In this document: positions 37,189 to 44,528 of the stretch, in pieces | How positions within the stretch are numbered: the stretch's first letter is position 1 | Layout of the letters: each line of letters begins with the position of its first letter | Assembly: GCA_020851795.1 (NCBI GenBank) | Contig: JADZCA010000113.1 | Location: forward strand, 1-49,106 | DNA: 49,106 nt | Reading direction: 5' to 3' | From: Planctomycetota bacterium | GTDB lineage: Bacteria; Planctomycetota; PLA2; JAEUHO01 | Position numbers and translations under genes: made by a program | The notes under the pieces: generated by a model | Database searches by the model: none | What the model was told of the DNA's origin: nothing | The model's input: the letters and a program-made list of their open reading frames with translations, nothing else

Positions 37189-38544
37189 ATGCGGGTCGTC
37201 ATCGGCGGCGAGGACGAGGTCGCGTTCCGCCTCGCCGAAGCACTCATGGGAGCGCACGAGGTCGTGCTCGTGCACGGCCCGGACGTCCCCGCGTCGCGCC
37301 TCGAGCGCCTCGACGTCGAGACAATCCAGGGCCCTCCGTCCTCCCCGGAGGTCCTCGGCCGGGCCCGCGTCGGCAAGGCCGACGCCTTCGTCGCGTGCTC
37401 GGTCGAGGACGAGCGCAACCTCGTCGCCTGCCTGACGGCGAAGCGGCTCGGGGTCGCCCGCACGGTGGGGTTCTTCCACCGCCGGGAGTGGCTGCTGCCC
37501 GTGGACCGGGGCGAGGCGTCGCTCGCGTACGCCTTCGGCATCGACTCGGTCATCTGGCCGGCGGAGCGCCTCGCCAAGGAGATCGTGCGCATCGTCGAGA
37601 CGCCGGGGGCGCTCGACGTCGAGCTCTTCGAGGACGGCCGCGTCCAGCTGCTGCAGTACGCGGTCGAGGCGGGGTCGGACATGGCCGGCCGCACGGTGCG
37701 CGAGGCCGGCGTCCCCGAGGGCGTCGTGCTGGTCGCCGTGCGGCGCGGCGGGAAGCTGTCGCTGCCGCGCGGGGACACGCGGCTCGAGCCCGGCGACCGG
37801 GTGTTCGGGATGGGCGACCGCGCCGGCGTCCGGCGGCTGGCCGCCCGCCTCTCGGGCCACCGCGACAGCGGGGGCGGCGACGTGCTCGTGGTGGGCGGCG
37901 GCTCGGTCGGGCAGATCGTCGCCGAGTCGCTCGAGGCCGCAGGCGGCTTCCACCTGAAGCTCGTCGAGTCGGAGCGCGCACGCTGCGCCGAGCTGGCCAG
38001 CGTCCTGCCGCGCACGCTCGTCCTCCACGGCGACGGGACCGACATCGACCTGCTCGAGGCCGAGGGCGCGCGCGACTGCCGCGTGCTCGTCGCGGTGACC
38101 AACCGCGACGAGAAGAACCTCCTCGTGTCGCTGCTGGGCAAGCAGATCGGCGTCCCGCGCATCGTGACGCGCGCCGACTCGCCGGCCAACGAGCGGCTGT
38201 TCGAGAAGGTCGGCATCGACGTCGTGCGGTCCGCGCGCGGATCGGCCATCCAGGCCGTGATCGCCGACCTCGTGGGCGGCAAGTCGCGCCTGCTCGCCGA
38301 GGTGGAGGGCGGCGACGCGCGCGTGCTGTCCACCGAGGTGCCCGCCGACGTGCCGCCGACGCGCCTGCGCGACCTGCGCGCGCCGGTCTTCGCGATCGTC
38401 GCGGCGATCGTGCGCGGCGACGAGACGATCATCCCCCGCGGCGACGACGAGATCCGCGGCGGCGACCGCGTGGTCGTGTTCTGCGACCGCGCGGGCGAGC
38501 CGACCGCGCACGCGTTCTTCGGCCGCGCCAAGGCGGCGGAGTAG
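37189..38544 (+). CDS. trkA: Trk potassium uptake regulatory subunit TrkA
   Basis: A 451-residue cytosolic protein that binds NAD(H) and gates the TrkH channel. It has the doubled RCK layout: TrkA-N (about 1-130), TrkA-C (about 140-220), a second TrkA-N (about 233-350) and a second TrkA-C (about 365-450). The second Rossmann motif is perfect (VLVVGGGSVGQIVAESL). The first is degenerate (VVIGGEDEVAFRLAEAL), so the first half may not bind nucleotide. No ribosome site precedes the ATG. trkH follows after 3 bp. Confidence 0.92.
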   Translation: MRVVIGGEDEVAFRLAEALMGAHEVVLVHGPDVPASRLERLDVETIQGPPSSPEVLGRARVGKADAFVACSVEDERNLVACLTAKRLGVARTVGFFHRREWLLPVDRGEASLAYAFGIDSVIWPAERLAKEIVRIVETPGALDVELFEDGRVQLLQYAVEAGSDMAGRTVREAGVPEGVVLVAVRRGGKLSLPRGDTRLEPGDRVFGMGDRAGVRRLAARLSGHRDSGGGDVLVVGGGSVGQIVAESLEAAGGFHLKLVESERARCAELASVLPRTLVLHGDGTDIDLLEAEGARDCRVLVAVTNRDEKNLLVSLLGKQIGVPRIVTRADSPANERLFEKVGIDVVRSARGSAIQAVIADLVGGKSRLLAEVEGGDARVLSTEVPADVPPTRLRDLRAPVFAIVAAIVRGDETIIPRGDDEIRGGDRVVVFCDRAGEPTAHAFFGRAKAAE

Positions 38545-38547
38545 CCC

Positions 38548-39999
38548 GTGCGGCTCGCGCTGGTCCTCGGCGTCGTGGGGACGATGCTCGCGTGGTTCGC
38601 GCTCGCAGCGCTCCCCTGCGTCGCGCTGGCGGTGGCCGACGGCGTGGGCCGCGAGGAGGTGGGCTTCGCGGTCGGCGCGGCGGTGTTCGCGCTCGTCGGC
38701 CTCCTGCTGCGACGGCTGCGCGACCCGTCGGCGCGCCTGAACCGCGCGGAGACGATCGGCGTCGTCTCCTTCGCGTGGCTGGCGATCGGGCTGCTGTCGG
38801 CCGTCCCGTTCCTCTTCGTCGGGCTCTCGCCCGTGGACGCCGCGTTCGAGGCCGTCTCGGGGATCACGACGACGGGCGCGTCGGTGCTCGTGGACTTCTC
38901 GCTCTACGGACGCGCGACGTTCCTGTGGCGGTCGATCCTCCACTGGATCGGCGGCCTCGGCGTCATCGCGCTGTTCGTCGCGATCCTCCCGCAGCTGGGC
39001 ATCGCGGGCCGGCAGCTGTTCTTCGCCGAGGCGTGCGCCGCGGCCGAGGGCGGGCTCGCGCCGCAGGTCCGACGCCTCGCGGGACGGCTGTGGGCGATCT
39101 ACTCGATCCTCACCGTGGTCGAGACGGCGCTGCTCGTGCACTTCGGGATGCCCGTCTTCGACTCGGTGTGCAACGCGATGGCGACGCTCTCGGCCGGCGG
39201 GTTCTCCCCCAACGGCGCGAGCATCGCCGGCTACGGGCTGCCCGCGTGCGAGTGGGTCGTCGCGGTCTTCATGTTCCTCGCGGGCGCCAACTTCGCGCTG
39301 CAGTGGCGCGCGCTGACGGGACGCCCGCTCGCGGTCGTGCGCGACGCGGAGTTCCGCTTCTACGCGGCCGCCGCGGTCGCCGGGACGGTGCTCGTGGCGT
39401 GGCAGCTGCCGGGGCGGCTGTTCGACGAGGGCACGCTGCGCGCCGCGTTCTTCCAGGTGTCGAGCGTGATGTCGGCGACGGGCTTCGCGAGCGACGACTT
39501 CGACCGGTGGCGCCCCGGCGCCCAGGCGCTGCTCTACGCGCTCATGATGTTCGGCGGGTGCGCGGGCTCGGCCGCGGGCGGGCCGAAGGTGATCCGCTGG
39601 GTGGCGGTGTCCAAGCACTGCGGCCGCGAGCTGGTGCGCACGGTCCACCCGCAGGCGGTCGTGCCGGTGCGCGTGGGCCGCACGGTGATCTCCGACGACG
39701 TGATGCGCTCGCTCGTGGCGTTCGTCGTCGTCTACGTCGCGACGTGGGCCACGGTGACGCTGGGGCTCACGCTCGCGGGGGCCGACCTCGTGACCGCGCC
39801 GACGGCGTCGCTCGCCTGCCTCGCCAACTGCGGCCCCGGGCTCGCGCAGGTCGGCCCGATGGCGAACTACGCGGGGCTCCCGACGGTCTCGAAGGTGTTG
39901 CTGACCGCGACGATGTGGGTCGGGCGCCTCGAGGTGGTCACGGTGCTGGCGCTCCTCCGCGCCGACGTCCTCCGCCGCATCCGCTGGCGCGGAACGTAG
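38548..39999 (+). CDS. trkH: Trk potassium uptake channel subunit TrkH
   Basis: A 483-residue inner-membrane K+ transporter of the TrkH/KtrB family. Four pore-loop signatures mark the four MPM repeats: GITTTGASVL (near 110), ATLSAGGFSPNG (near 215), SVMSATGFASDDF (near 310) and ASLACLANCGPGLAQVGP (near 420). About ten hydrophobic helices are visible. The third loop keeps the Gly that lines the selectivity filter. GTG at 38548 lies 3 bp after the trkA stop, so the two subunits are co-translated. The gene appears intact. Nothing convincing is seen between 40,000 and 40,120. Confidence 0.93.
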   Translation: MRLALVLGVVGTMLAWFALAALPCVALAVADGVGREEVGFAVGAAVFALVGLLLRRLRDPSARLNRAETIGVVSFAWLAIGLLSAVPFLFVGLSPVDAAFEAVSGITTTGASVLVDFSLYGRATFLWRSILHWIGGLGVIALFVAILPQLGIAGRQLFFAEACAAAEGGLAPQVRRLAGRLWAIYSILTVVETALLVHFGMPVFDSVCNAMATLSAGGFSPNGASIAGYGLPACEWVVAVFMFLAGANFALQWRALTGRPLAVVRDAEFRFYAAAAVAGTVLVAWQLPGRLFDEGTLRAAFFQVSSVMSATGFASDDFDRWRPGAQALLYALMMFGGCAGSAAGGPKVIRWVAVSKHCGRELVRTVHPQAVVPVRVGRTVISDDVMRSLVAFVVVYVATWATVTLGLTLAGADLVTAPTASLACLANCGPGLAQVGPMANYAGLPTVSKVLLTATMWVGRLEVVTVLALLRADVLRRIRWRGT

Positions 40000-40120
40000 G
40001 AGCCGACCTGCCCCCGTCCTTCGGGCCGAGGTCGATGGGAGTCGCCGCGGTCGAGGGACCCTGCATCGCTCCGAACGGGGCGTTGCGCCGCTCGCATCGA
40101 CCCAAGCCGCCGCGCTGCGG

Positions 40121-40768
40121 TCAGCCGGAGGAGCGGGGCGTGGTCGGGTCGGTGGACGGCGCGTCGAGGCTGCGCCAGAGGTACCAGGTCGCCACCGAGC
40201 GGAAGGGGCGCCACGGCGCGGCGAGGCGCTCGAGGCGCGCCGGCGTCGGCTCGCGACGCAGCGCGTACGCGCGCCGCACCGCCGTGCGCACGCCGAGGTC
40301 GCCGATCGGCCACACGTCGGGGCGCCCCAGGTGGAAGAGCAGGAACATCTGCGCGGTCCACGGCCCGATGCCGCGCACGCGGACGAGCGCGTCGGTCACC
40401 GCGTCGTCGGTCATCGTGGGCGGGAAGCGGCGCGGGAGGCGCCCGTCGCCCGCCGCGACCGCGAGGTCGCGGAGCGCCGCCACCTTGCCCCGCGACAGCC
40501 CCGCGCCGCGCAGCGTCGCGTCGTCGGCGGCGAGCACGCCCGCGGGCGACGGCCGCCCGCCGAACAGCGCCGCGAAGCGGCCGTGGATCGTCTCCGCCGC
40601 CTTGCCCGACAGCTGCTGGAACACGATCGCCCGCGCGAGCGCGCGGAAGGGCGCCGGCCGCCGCGGGAACTCGAGCGTGCACGGCCCGACGCGCTCGACG
40701 ATCGCGCCGAGCACGGGATCGGCGCGCCGCAGGTGCGACGCCGCGTCGGCGAGCCGGCGAGCGTCCAC
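40121..40768 (-). CDS. DNA-3-methyladenine glycosylase II-type (HhH-GPD) enzyme
   Basis: A 215-residue AlkA-like base-excision enzyme. Motifs: FRALARAIVFQQLSGKAAET, the helix-hairpin-helix LVRVRGIGPWTAQMFLLF, then RPDVWPIGDLGVRTAVRRAY, where the Asp of PIGDLG is the catalytic residue. It ends with PWRPFRSVATWYLWRS, typical of the short AlkA forms without the N-terminal domain. It removes alkylated purines from DNA. The start is the GTG at 40768; no good ribosome site is seen, and the open frame upstream to 42097 is a shadow. It follows the ferredoxin gene by 23 bp on the same strand. Confidence 0.88.
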   Translation of the reverse strand: MDARRLADAASHLRRADPVLGAIVERVGPCTLEFPRRPAPFRALARAIVFQQLSGKAAETIHGRFAALFGGRPSPAGVLAADDATLRGAGLSRGKVAALRDLAVAAGDGRLPRRFPPTMTDDAVTDALVRVRGIGPWTAQMFLLFHLGRPDVWPIGDLGVRTAVRRAYALRREPTPARLERLAAPWRPFRSVATWYLWRSLDAPSTDPTTPRSSG

Positions 40769-40791
40769 GGCGGCGGGCCCGGGCCCGTCCG

Positions 40792-41151
40792 CTACGACGC
40801 CTTGCTCGGCTCGGAGACCGCGAGGCCCTTCGCCTTCTCCTCGGCCTGGATCTCCTCGAGCAGCTTCGCCGTCGGGAGCGGGTCGCTGCCCTCGGTGACG
40901 TTCTTGCCCTGCTTGGCGTGCTGCGCGTTGAACGCCTTCCACGACGCGTACGCGTCGGGCAGCTCGTGGTCGGGCCAGATCGCGTTGATCGGGCACGCCG
41001 GGACGCACGCCTCGCAGTCGATGCACGTCTCGGGGTCGATCACGAGCATGTGGTGGGGCGACGTGATCTCCCAGAAGCAGCTGACCGGGCACTCCACCGC
41101 GCAGTACGTGTAGCGGCAGTTGACGCAGCGCTCGGTGACGACGTGGGGCAT
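40792..41151 (-). CDS. Two-cluster (7Fe/8Fe) ferredoxin
   Basis: A 119-residue electron carrier. The N-terminus MPHVVTERCVNCRYTYCAVE is followed by CPVSC, so five cysteines share the first binding site. The second site is CIDCEACVPACPINAIW. The arrangement matches FdxA-type 7Fe ferredoxins (one [3Fe-4S], one [4Fe-4S]). The C-terminal ~45 residues are a helical extension (AKLLEEIQAEEKAKGLAVSE). A GGAG lies before the ATG at 41151. It is divergent from the CarH-like regulator gene, with the palindrome at 41336-41367 in between, and upstream of the glycosylase gene in the same direction. Confidence 0.9.
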   Translation of the reverse strand: MPHVVTERCVNCRYTYCAVECPVSCFWEITSPHHMLVIDPETCIDCEACVPACPINAIWPDHELPDAYASWKAFNAQHAKQGKNVTEGSDPLPTAKLLEEIQAEEKAKGLAVSEPSKAS

Positions 41152-41335
41152 GAGAGCGGTCTCCGCGAGGGGCCCGGCCCGGCCGGGGGAGCCGAAGGAT
41201 ACAACCTGCCCCCCCGAGGTCGAACGCTCGTCCGCACCCGGTCCCGGCGCCGGTCCCGCCGCCCGAGCGTGGTCGAATTCCCCGACCTTTCGGCCGGATC
41301 TTCCCGTTTGTTTTGTCTTTGTTTGGTTCTTCTTT

Positions 41336-41367
41336 CGGATTTTCGGGCGGTTTCGGCCGAAAATCCG
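41336..41367. promoter_or_regulatory. Perfect 11-bp inverted repeat upstream of the CarH-like gene
   Basis: CGGATTTTCGG (41336-41346) and CCGAAAATCCG (41357-41367) are exact reverse complements with a 10-bp spacer. The half-sites are 21 bp apart, two helical turns. The inner part also holds the palindrome TTTCGGCCGAAA (41351-41362). The repeat ends 22 bp before the TAGACT -10 box, so it overlaps the -35 region: a good repressor operator. The surrounding 41,280-41,370 is unusually T-rich for this genome. Confidence 0.65.
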
Positions 41368-41388
41368 GTGGCAACCGTCCCCTCGTCC

Positions 41389-41394
41389 TAGACT
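41389..41394 (+). promoter_or_regulatory. -10-like hexamer before the CarH-like gene
   Basis: TAGACT is followed by 8 nt and the ATG at 41403. There is no ribosome site, so the message may be leaderless. Confidence 0.5.
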
Positions 41395-41402
41395 CCGCCC
41401 CC

Positions 41403-42278
41403 ATGAGCTCGCCGACCGCCCTGCCCGAGACGCTCCGACTCTCCGAGGCTGCCCGCGTGCTCGGCGTGGGCGACACGACCCTGAAGCGCTGGACCGAGGA
41501 GGGCCGGATCGTCTGCGAGCGGACGGCGGGCGGGCACCGCCGCTTCCGCCGCGAGGTGGTGCTCCAGTTCCGTTCGCGCATGGGCGGGGAGACCGCGGCC
41601 GAGCACGCGCCCGCCGACGGGCCGTCGGACGAGGTCCGCGAGGGCGACTCGCGGGCGTGGCTCGACGAGCCGGGCGACCCGTCCGAGCCCATCGCGATGA
41701 GTGCGCGCCTCCTCGACCTGCGCGCGAAGAGCCGCGACTGGGCCGAGGCCGGCGACCGCCTCTGCGCGGGGCTGCTCACCGAGATCGGCGAGCGCTGGAT
41801 CTCCGGGCGCCTGACCTGCGCCGAGGAGCACGCGCTCTCCCGCTCGGTCGAGGCGGCGCTCGTCAAGGTCGCCCACGCGATGCCCGTCACCGAGCGCGCG
41901 CCGCTCATGGTGCTCGCGTGCATCGCCGGCGAGCGGCACACGCTCGGCCTCTCGCTGGTCGAGACGGCGGTGCGCGAGCGCGGGATGGCCGTGAAGTTCC
42001 TCGGCGCCGACGTCCCCACGCACGACATCGTGCGCGCGATCCGCGCGCACCGGCCGGTCGCCGTCGGGCTGACCGCGTCGCGGCACCCGCGTCCCACGGC
42101 CGACCTCCTCGAGCCCGCGCGCGCCGTCGCGCAGGCGTGCGCCGAGGTCGGCGCGCGGCTCTTCCTCGGCGGCGGCGGGAACTGGCCGCCGGTGCGCGGC
42201 GCGCAGCGCGTCTACACGCTGATGGACCTCGTGACGGCGCTCGCCCCCGTGCTGCCGCGCCCCGCTTCCACCGTCTGA
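41403..42278 (+). CDS. CarH/LitR-like MerR-type regulator with B12-binding domain
   Basis: A 291-residue regulator. Residues 10-56 are a MerR/excisionase-type winged helix (RLSEAARVLGVGDTTLKRWT, GGHRRFRR). Residues about 100-175 are the four-helix cobalamin-cap domain, with W132 followed nine residues later by E142-H143: the W-x9-EH signature of CarH light sensors. Residues 177-290 are the Rossmann B12 domain with E177-R-H179-x-x-G (lower-ligand His). In Thermus CarH, adenosylcobalamin makes a DNA-bound tetramer that light breaks; the residue after the Trp is His132, a ligand in the light state. Here that residue is Ile133. Autoregulation through the inverted repeat at 41336-41367 is likely. 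Confidence 0.85.
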   Translation: MSSPTALPETLRLSEAARVLGVGDTTLKRWTEEGRIVCERTAGGHRRFRREVVLQFRSRMGGETAAEHAPADGPSDEVREGDSRAWLDEPGDPSEPIAMSARLLDLRAKSRDWAEAGDRLCAGLLTEIGERWISGRLTCAEEHALSRSVEAALVKVAHAMPVTERAPLMVLACIAGERHTLGLSLVETAVRERGMAVKFLGADVPTHDIVRAIRAHRPVAVGLTASRHPRPTADLLEPARAVAQACAEVGARLFLGGGGNWPPVRGAQRVYTLMDLVTALAPVLPRPASTV

Positions 42279-42334
42279 CCCGCGCCGAACCGATCGACGC
42301 CGCCTGCGTCGTCCCGCCCCACCCGGCGCCGGAG

Positions 42335-42344
42335 CCCCCCCCCC
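42335..42344 (+). repeat. Ten-C homopolymer between ribosome site and start codon
   Basis: Ten consecutive C residues separate GGAG (42331-42334) from the ATG at 42345. Slippage here would alter Shine-Dalgarno spacing without changing the protein. Confidence 0.6.
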
Positions 42345-43280
42345 ATGAGCACGACCACCGCCCCTGCCCCGCTGCGCGTCGCCGTCACCGGCGCGACCGG
42401 CCTCGTCGGGAGCGCGCTCACCGCCGCGCTCGCCGCGCGCGGCCACGACGTCGTCGCGCTGACGCGCCAGACCGGACGGGCCGGCGGGGGCGGCGTCCGC
42501 TACGTGACCTGCGACCCGCGCTCGGCAGCGTCGGTGGGTGCCGCGATCGAGGGCGCCGACGCGGTGGTCAACCTCGCGGGGCACAACCTCTTCGACGGCC
42601 GGTGGACGGAGGCGCGGCGCGCCCTGATCCGCTCGAGCCGCGTGGACGCGACGCGTGCGCTCGTCGAGGCGATCGGCGCCGCCGCACGCAAACCGTCGGT
42701 GCTCGTGTCCGCGTCGGCGGTCGGGATCTACGGGATGCTGCCGCCCGAGCGCACCGTGGACGAGTCGGCGCCGCCCGCCGAGGACTTCCTCGCCGAGGTG
42801 TGCCGCGCATGGGAGACGGAGGCGGTCGCGGCCGAGCGCCACGGCGTGCGCACGGTGCTCGCGCGCCTCGGCGTGGTGCTCTCGCGCGACGGCGGCGCGG
42901 TCAAGGAGATGGCCCTGCCGTTCAAGCTCTTCGTCGGCGGGCCGGTGGGCCGCGGTCGCCAGGTGGTGTCGTGGGTGCACCTCGACGACGTCGTCGGGAT
43001 GCTGACGGCGATGGTCGAGGACGCGCGCTGGCGCGGCCCGGTCAACGTCGTCGCGCCCGCGCCGGTGAGCAACCGGGACTTCGCGCGGGCGATGGGGCGG
43101 GCGATGCACCGGCCCGCGTTCCTCCCGACGCCGCCGCTCGCGCTGCGCGTCGTGCTCGGCCCCGTCGCGTCGCTCGTCACCGCGGGGCAGCGCGTGCTGC
43201 CCACCGTGGCGTCGCGCCTCGGCTACGCGTTCCGCTTCTCCGACGTCGGCGCGGCCATGGCGCACCTCTTCCGCCCCTGA
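42345..43280 (+). CDS. TIGR01777/SDR39U1-family epimerase-like protein
   Basis: A 311-residue NAD(P)-binding protein of the extended SDR family. Motifs: VAVTGATGLVGSALTAALAA, DAVVNLAGHNLFDGRWTEAR, RALIRSSRVDATRALVEAI, SASAVGIYG (the SDR Tyr) and VSWVHLDDVVGML. The substrate is not known for any family member with certainty. It lies 66 bp downstream of the CarH-like gene in the same direction, so it may be co-transcribed. Relatives are found beside LitR/CarH regulators in other bacteria, so light or B12 control is a reasonable inference. Confidence 0.88.
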   Translation: MSTTTAPAPLRVAVTGATGLVGSALTAALAARGHDVVALTRQTGRAGGGGVRYVTCDPRSAASVGAAIEGADAVVNLAGHNLFDGRWTEARRALIRSSRVDATRALVEAIGAAARKPSVLVSASAVGIYGMLPPERTVDESAPPAEDFLAEVCRAWETEAVAAERHGVRTVLARLGVVLSRDGGAVKEMALPFKLFVGGPVGRGRQVVSWVHLDDVVGMLTAMVEDARWRGPVNVVAPAPVSNRDFARAMGRAMHRPAFLPTPPLALRVVLGPVASLVTAGQRVLPTVASRLGYAFRFSDVGAAMAHLFRP

Positions 43281-43302
43281 CGACGAGCCGTCCGAAAACG
43301 CA

Positions 43303-43336
43303 GCGGGCCCGGCTCCGTCTCCGGAGCCGGGCCCGC
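43303..43336. terminator. Perfect 15-bp bidirectional terminator
   Basis: GCGGGCCCGGCTCCG (43303-43317) and CGGAGCCGGGCCCGC (43322-43336) with a 4-nt loop. It lies between convergent genes. AAAA at 43294-43297 becomes a T-run on the minus strand. Confidence 0.85.
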
Positions 43337-43359
43337 CGCGCACAACGATCGAGCGGGCG

Positions 43360-44061
43360 TCAGTCGGCGGGCGGCGCCCAGTTGAAGTTGCCGCGACGCG
43401 CGCGGTCGCACGGGTCGGAGCAGGACGGCGCACGGACCGTCTTGACGCCGCAGGTCGGCTCGGCGCAGTCGGTGCGCTTGTGCCACTCCCAGCGGCCGGG
43501 CTCGAACTCCTGCTTCTCCCACACGACGCGGTACTCGGCCGGCACGTGGACCGGACGGTCCACGCACACGCGCTTCTCCTTCATCACCACGTCGTAGGTC
43601 GGGGCGTGGAACGCGCAGTACGACACGCCCTTCTCGGTCACCGTCTTCTCGCACGAGCAGGTCGTCGGCGGGACCTCGACCGGGCGGTAGCACTCGCCGG
43701 TGCCGCAGCCGCAGTCCACCTTGGCCCAGTCCGTCCGGCCCGGCGTCGCCTGCACCTCGACCTCGGTGCGGGTGCGGCAGGGCGTGCACTTCGTCTCGTA
43801 CGAACCGGGCGTGCAGACCTCCTTGAAGGTCAGCTCGCGGCGGAAGGCCTTCTCGTGCTCGACGCGGCACGGGGCGCACTCGACGAGGCGCGGGACCTCG
43901 CGGTACGTCGGCGGCACCCACACGCGGCAGTAGGTCGCGTCCACGTCGGGGTCGGTGGGGAACGGCGGCGCCGACGGACGGCGGCCCGACGACGAGGCGC
44001 AAGCCGACAGCACGAGCGTCGCGACCGCGGTCGCGGCGACGAGGAGACGGGGAACGGCCAT
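43360..44061 (-). CDS. Cys-rich lipoprotein with VP..YR repeats
   Basis: A 233-residue secreted lipoprotein. ATG at 44061 follows AGGAGG. The signal peptide ends in the lipobox LSAC; Cys is the lipidated first residue. The mature part has 17 further cysteines, many in CxxC or C-x-C pairs (ECAPC, KCTPC, CGCGTGEC, TCSC). Short repeats recur: VPPTYREVPRLVEC, VPAEYRVVWEKQEF, PGSYETKC and PGRWEWHK. Similar repeat proteins occur on the surface of planctomycetes and may be cross-linked by disulphides. It is probably a structural envelope protein; no enzyme motif is seen. Confidence 0.7.
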   Translation of the reverse strand: MAVPRLLVAATAVATLVLSACASSSGRRPSAPPFPTDPDVDATYCRVWVPPTYREVPRLVECAPCRVEHEKAFRRELTFKEVCTPGSYETKCTPCRTRTEVEVQATPGRTDWAKVDCGCGTGECYRPVEVPPTTCSCEKTVTEKGVSYCAFHAPTYDVVMKEKRVCVDRPVHVPAEYRVVWEKQEFEPGRWEWHKRTDCAEPTCGVKTVRAPSCSDPCDRARRGNFNWAPPAD

Positions 44062-44196
44062 GAAGACCTCCTTGCCCAGCCGGGTCTCATACCACAGGAG
44101 AGCCCCCGGGGGTAGAGGGCAGTCCCCCGTCACCGGGGGTCTCGCAGGCCCTTCGCCCCGGCCCGCGGCGGGCGCGCCCGCCGGCGACGGGGCCCG

Positions 44197-44466
44197 CTAC
44201 CCGAGGTCCTTGGCGACGACCTCGAGGGCCTTCGGGAGGATCGCGTCCCACGACGCGCCCGCCGTCTTGGTCAGCGTGAGGAAGTCGCGCAGGGCGAACA
44301 CCGACGCGACGCCGGGGATCGCGAGCAGGCGCGCGGCCCACGGCTCGGCGGCCGCCCCCGCCGCATCGGAGAACGAGCGCGGCCGGTCGCCCAGCACCGG
44401 CGCGGAGAGGGCGAGGCGGACGGCGTTCGGGTTGGGCGTGGGTTCGGCGCGGACGTGCAGCGTCAT
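44197..44466 (-). CDS. Nfu/NifU N-terminal domain protein
   Basis: An 89-residue protein that is almost only the Nfu N-domain (PF08712): AEPTPNPNAVRLALSAPVLG, then AARLLAIPGVASVFALRDFL and TLTKTAGASWDAILP. The domain occurs in iron-sulphur scaffold proteins before the CxxC NifU domain, which is absent here. It may bind a partner scaffold or act independently. ATG at 44466 follows GGGGAGG. It is divergent from the unknown gene at 44529, with overlapping -10-like hexamers in the 62-bp gap. Confidence 0.85.
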   Translation of the reverse strand: MTLHVRAEPTPNPNAVRLALSAPVLGDRPRSFSDAAGAAAEPWAARLLAIPGVASVFALRDFLTLTKTAGASWDAILPKALEVVAKDLG

Positions 44467-44511
44467 GGAGGCCTCCCCGGCGTGGGCCGGGCGCTCGACG
44501 AGGAGGGAGCG

Positions 44512-44517
44512 TACGAT
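44512..44517 (+). promoter_or_regulatory. -10-like hexamers shared by divergent genes
   Basis: TACGAT (plus, 44512-44517) lies 11 nt before the ATG at 44529. TACGCT on the minus strand (44508-44513) faces the Nfu-domain gene and overlaps it. Confidence 0.4.
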
Positions 44518-44528
44518 GCGGAGGCCCC

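Noticed and set aside
37395..40898. Long plus-strand open frame through trkA-trkH and beyond
   Set aside because: Frame-shifted relative to trkA and trkH, whose motifs are unambiguous.
41301..41330. T-rich TTTGTTTTGTCTTTG tract as a head-to-tail CarH operator
   Set aside because: ACA triplets on the minus strand are spaced 6 and 5 bp and lack the T expected three bases before. The 11-bp inverted repeat next to it is the better candidate.
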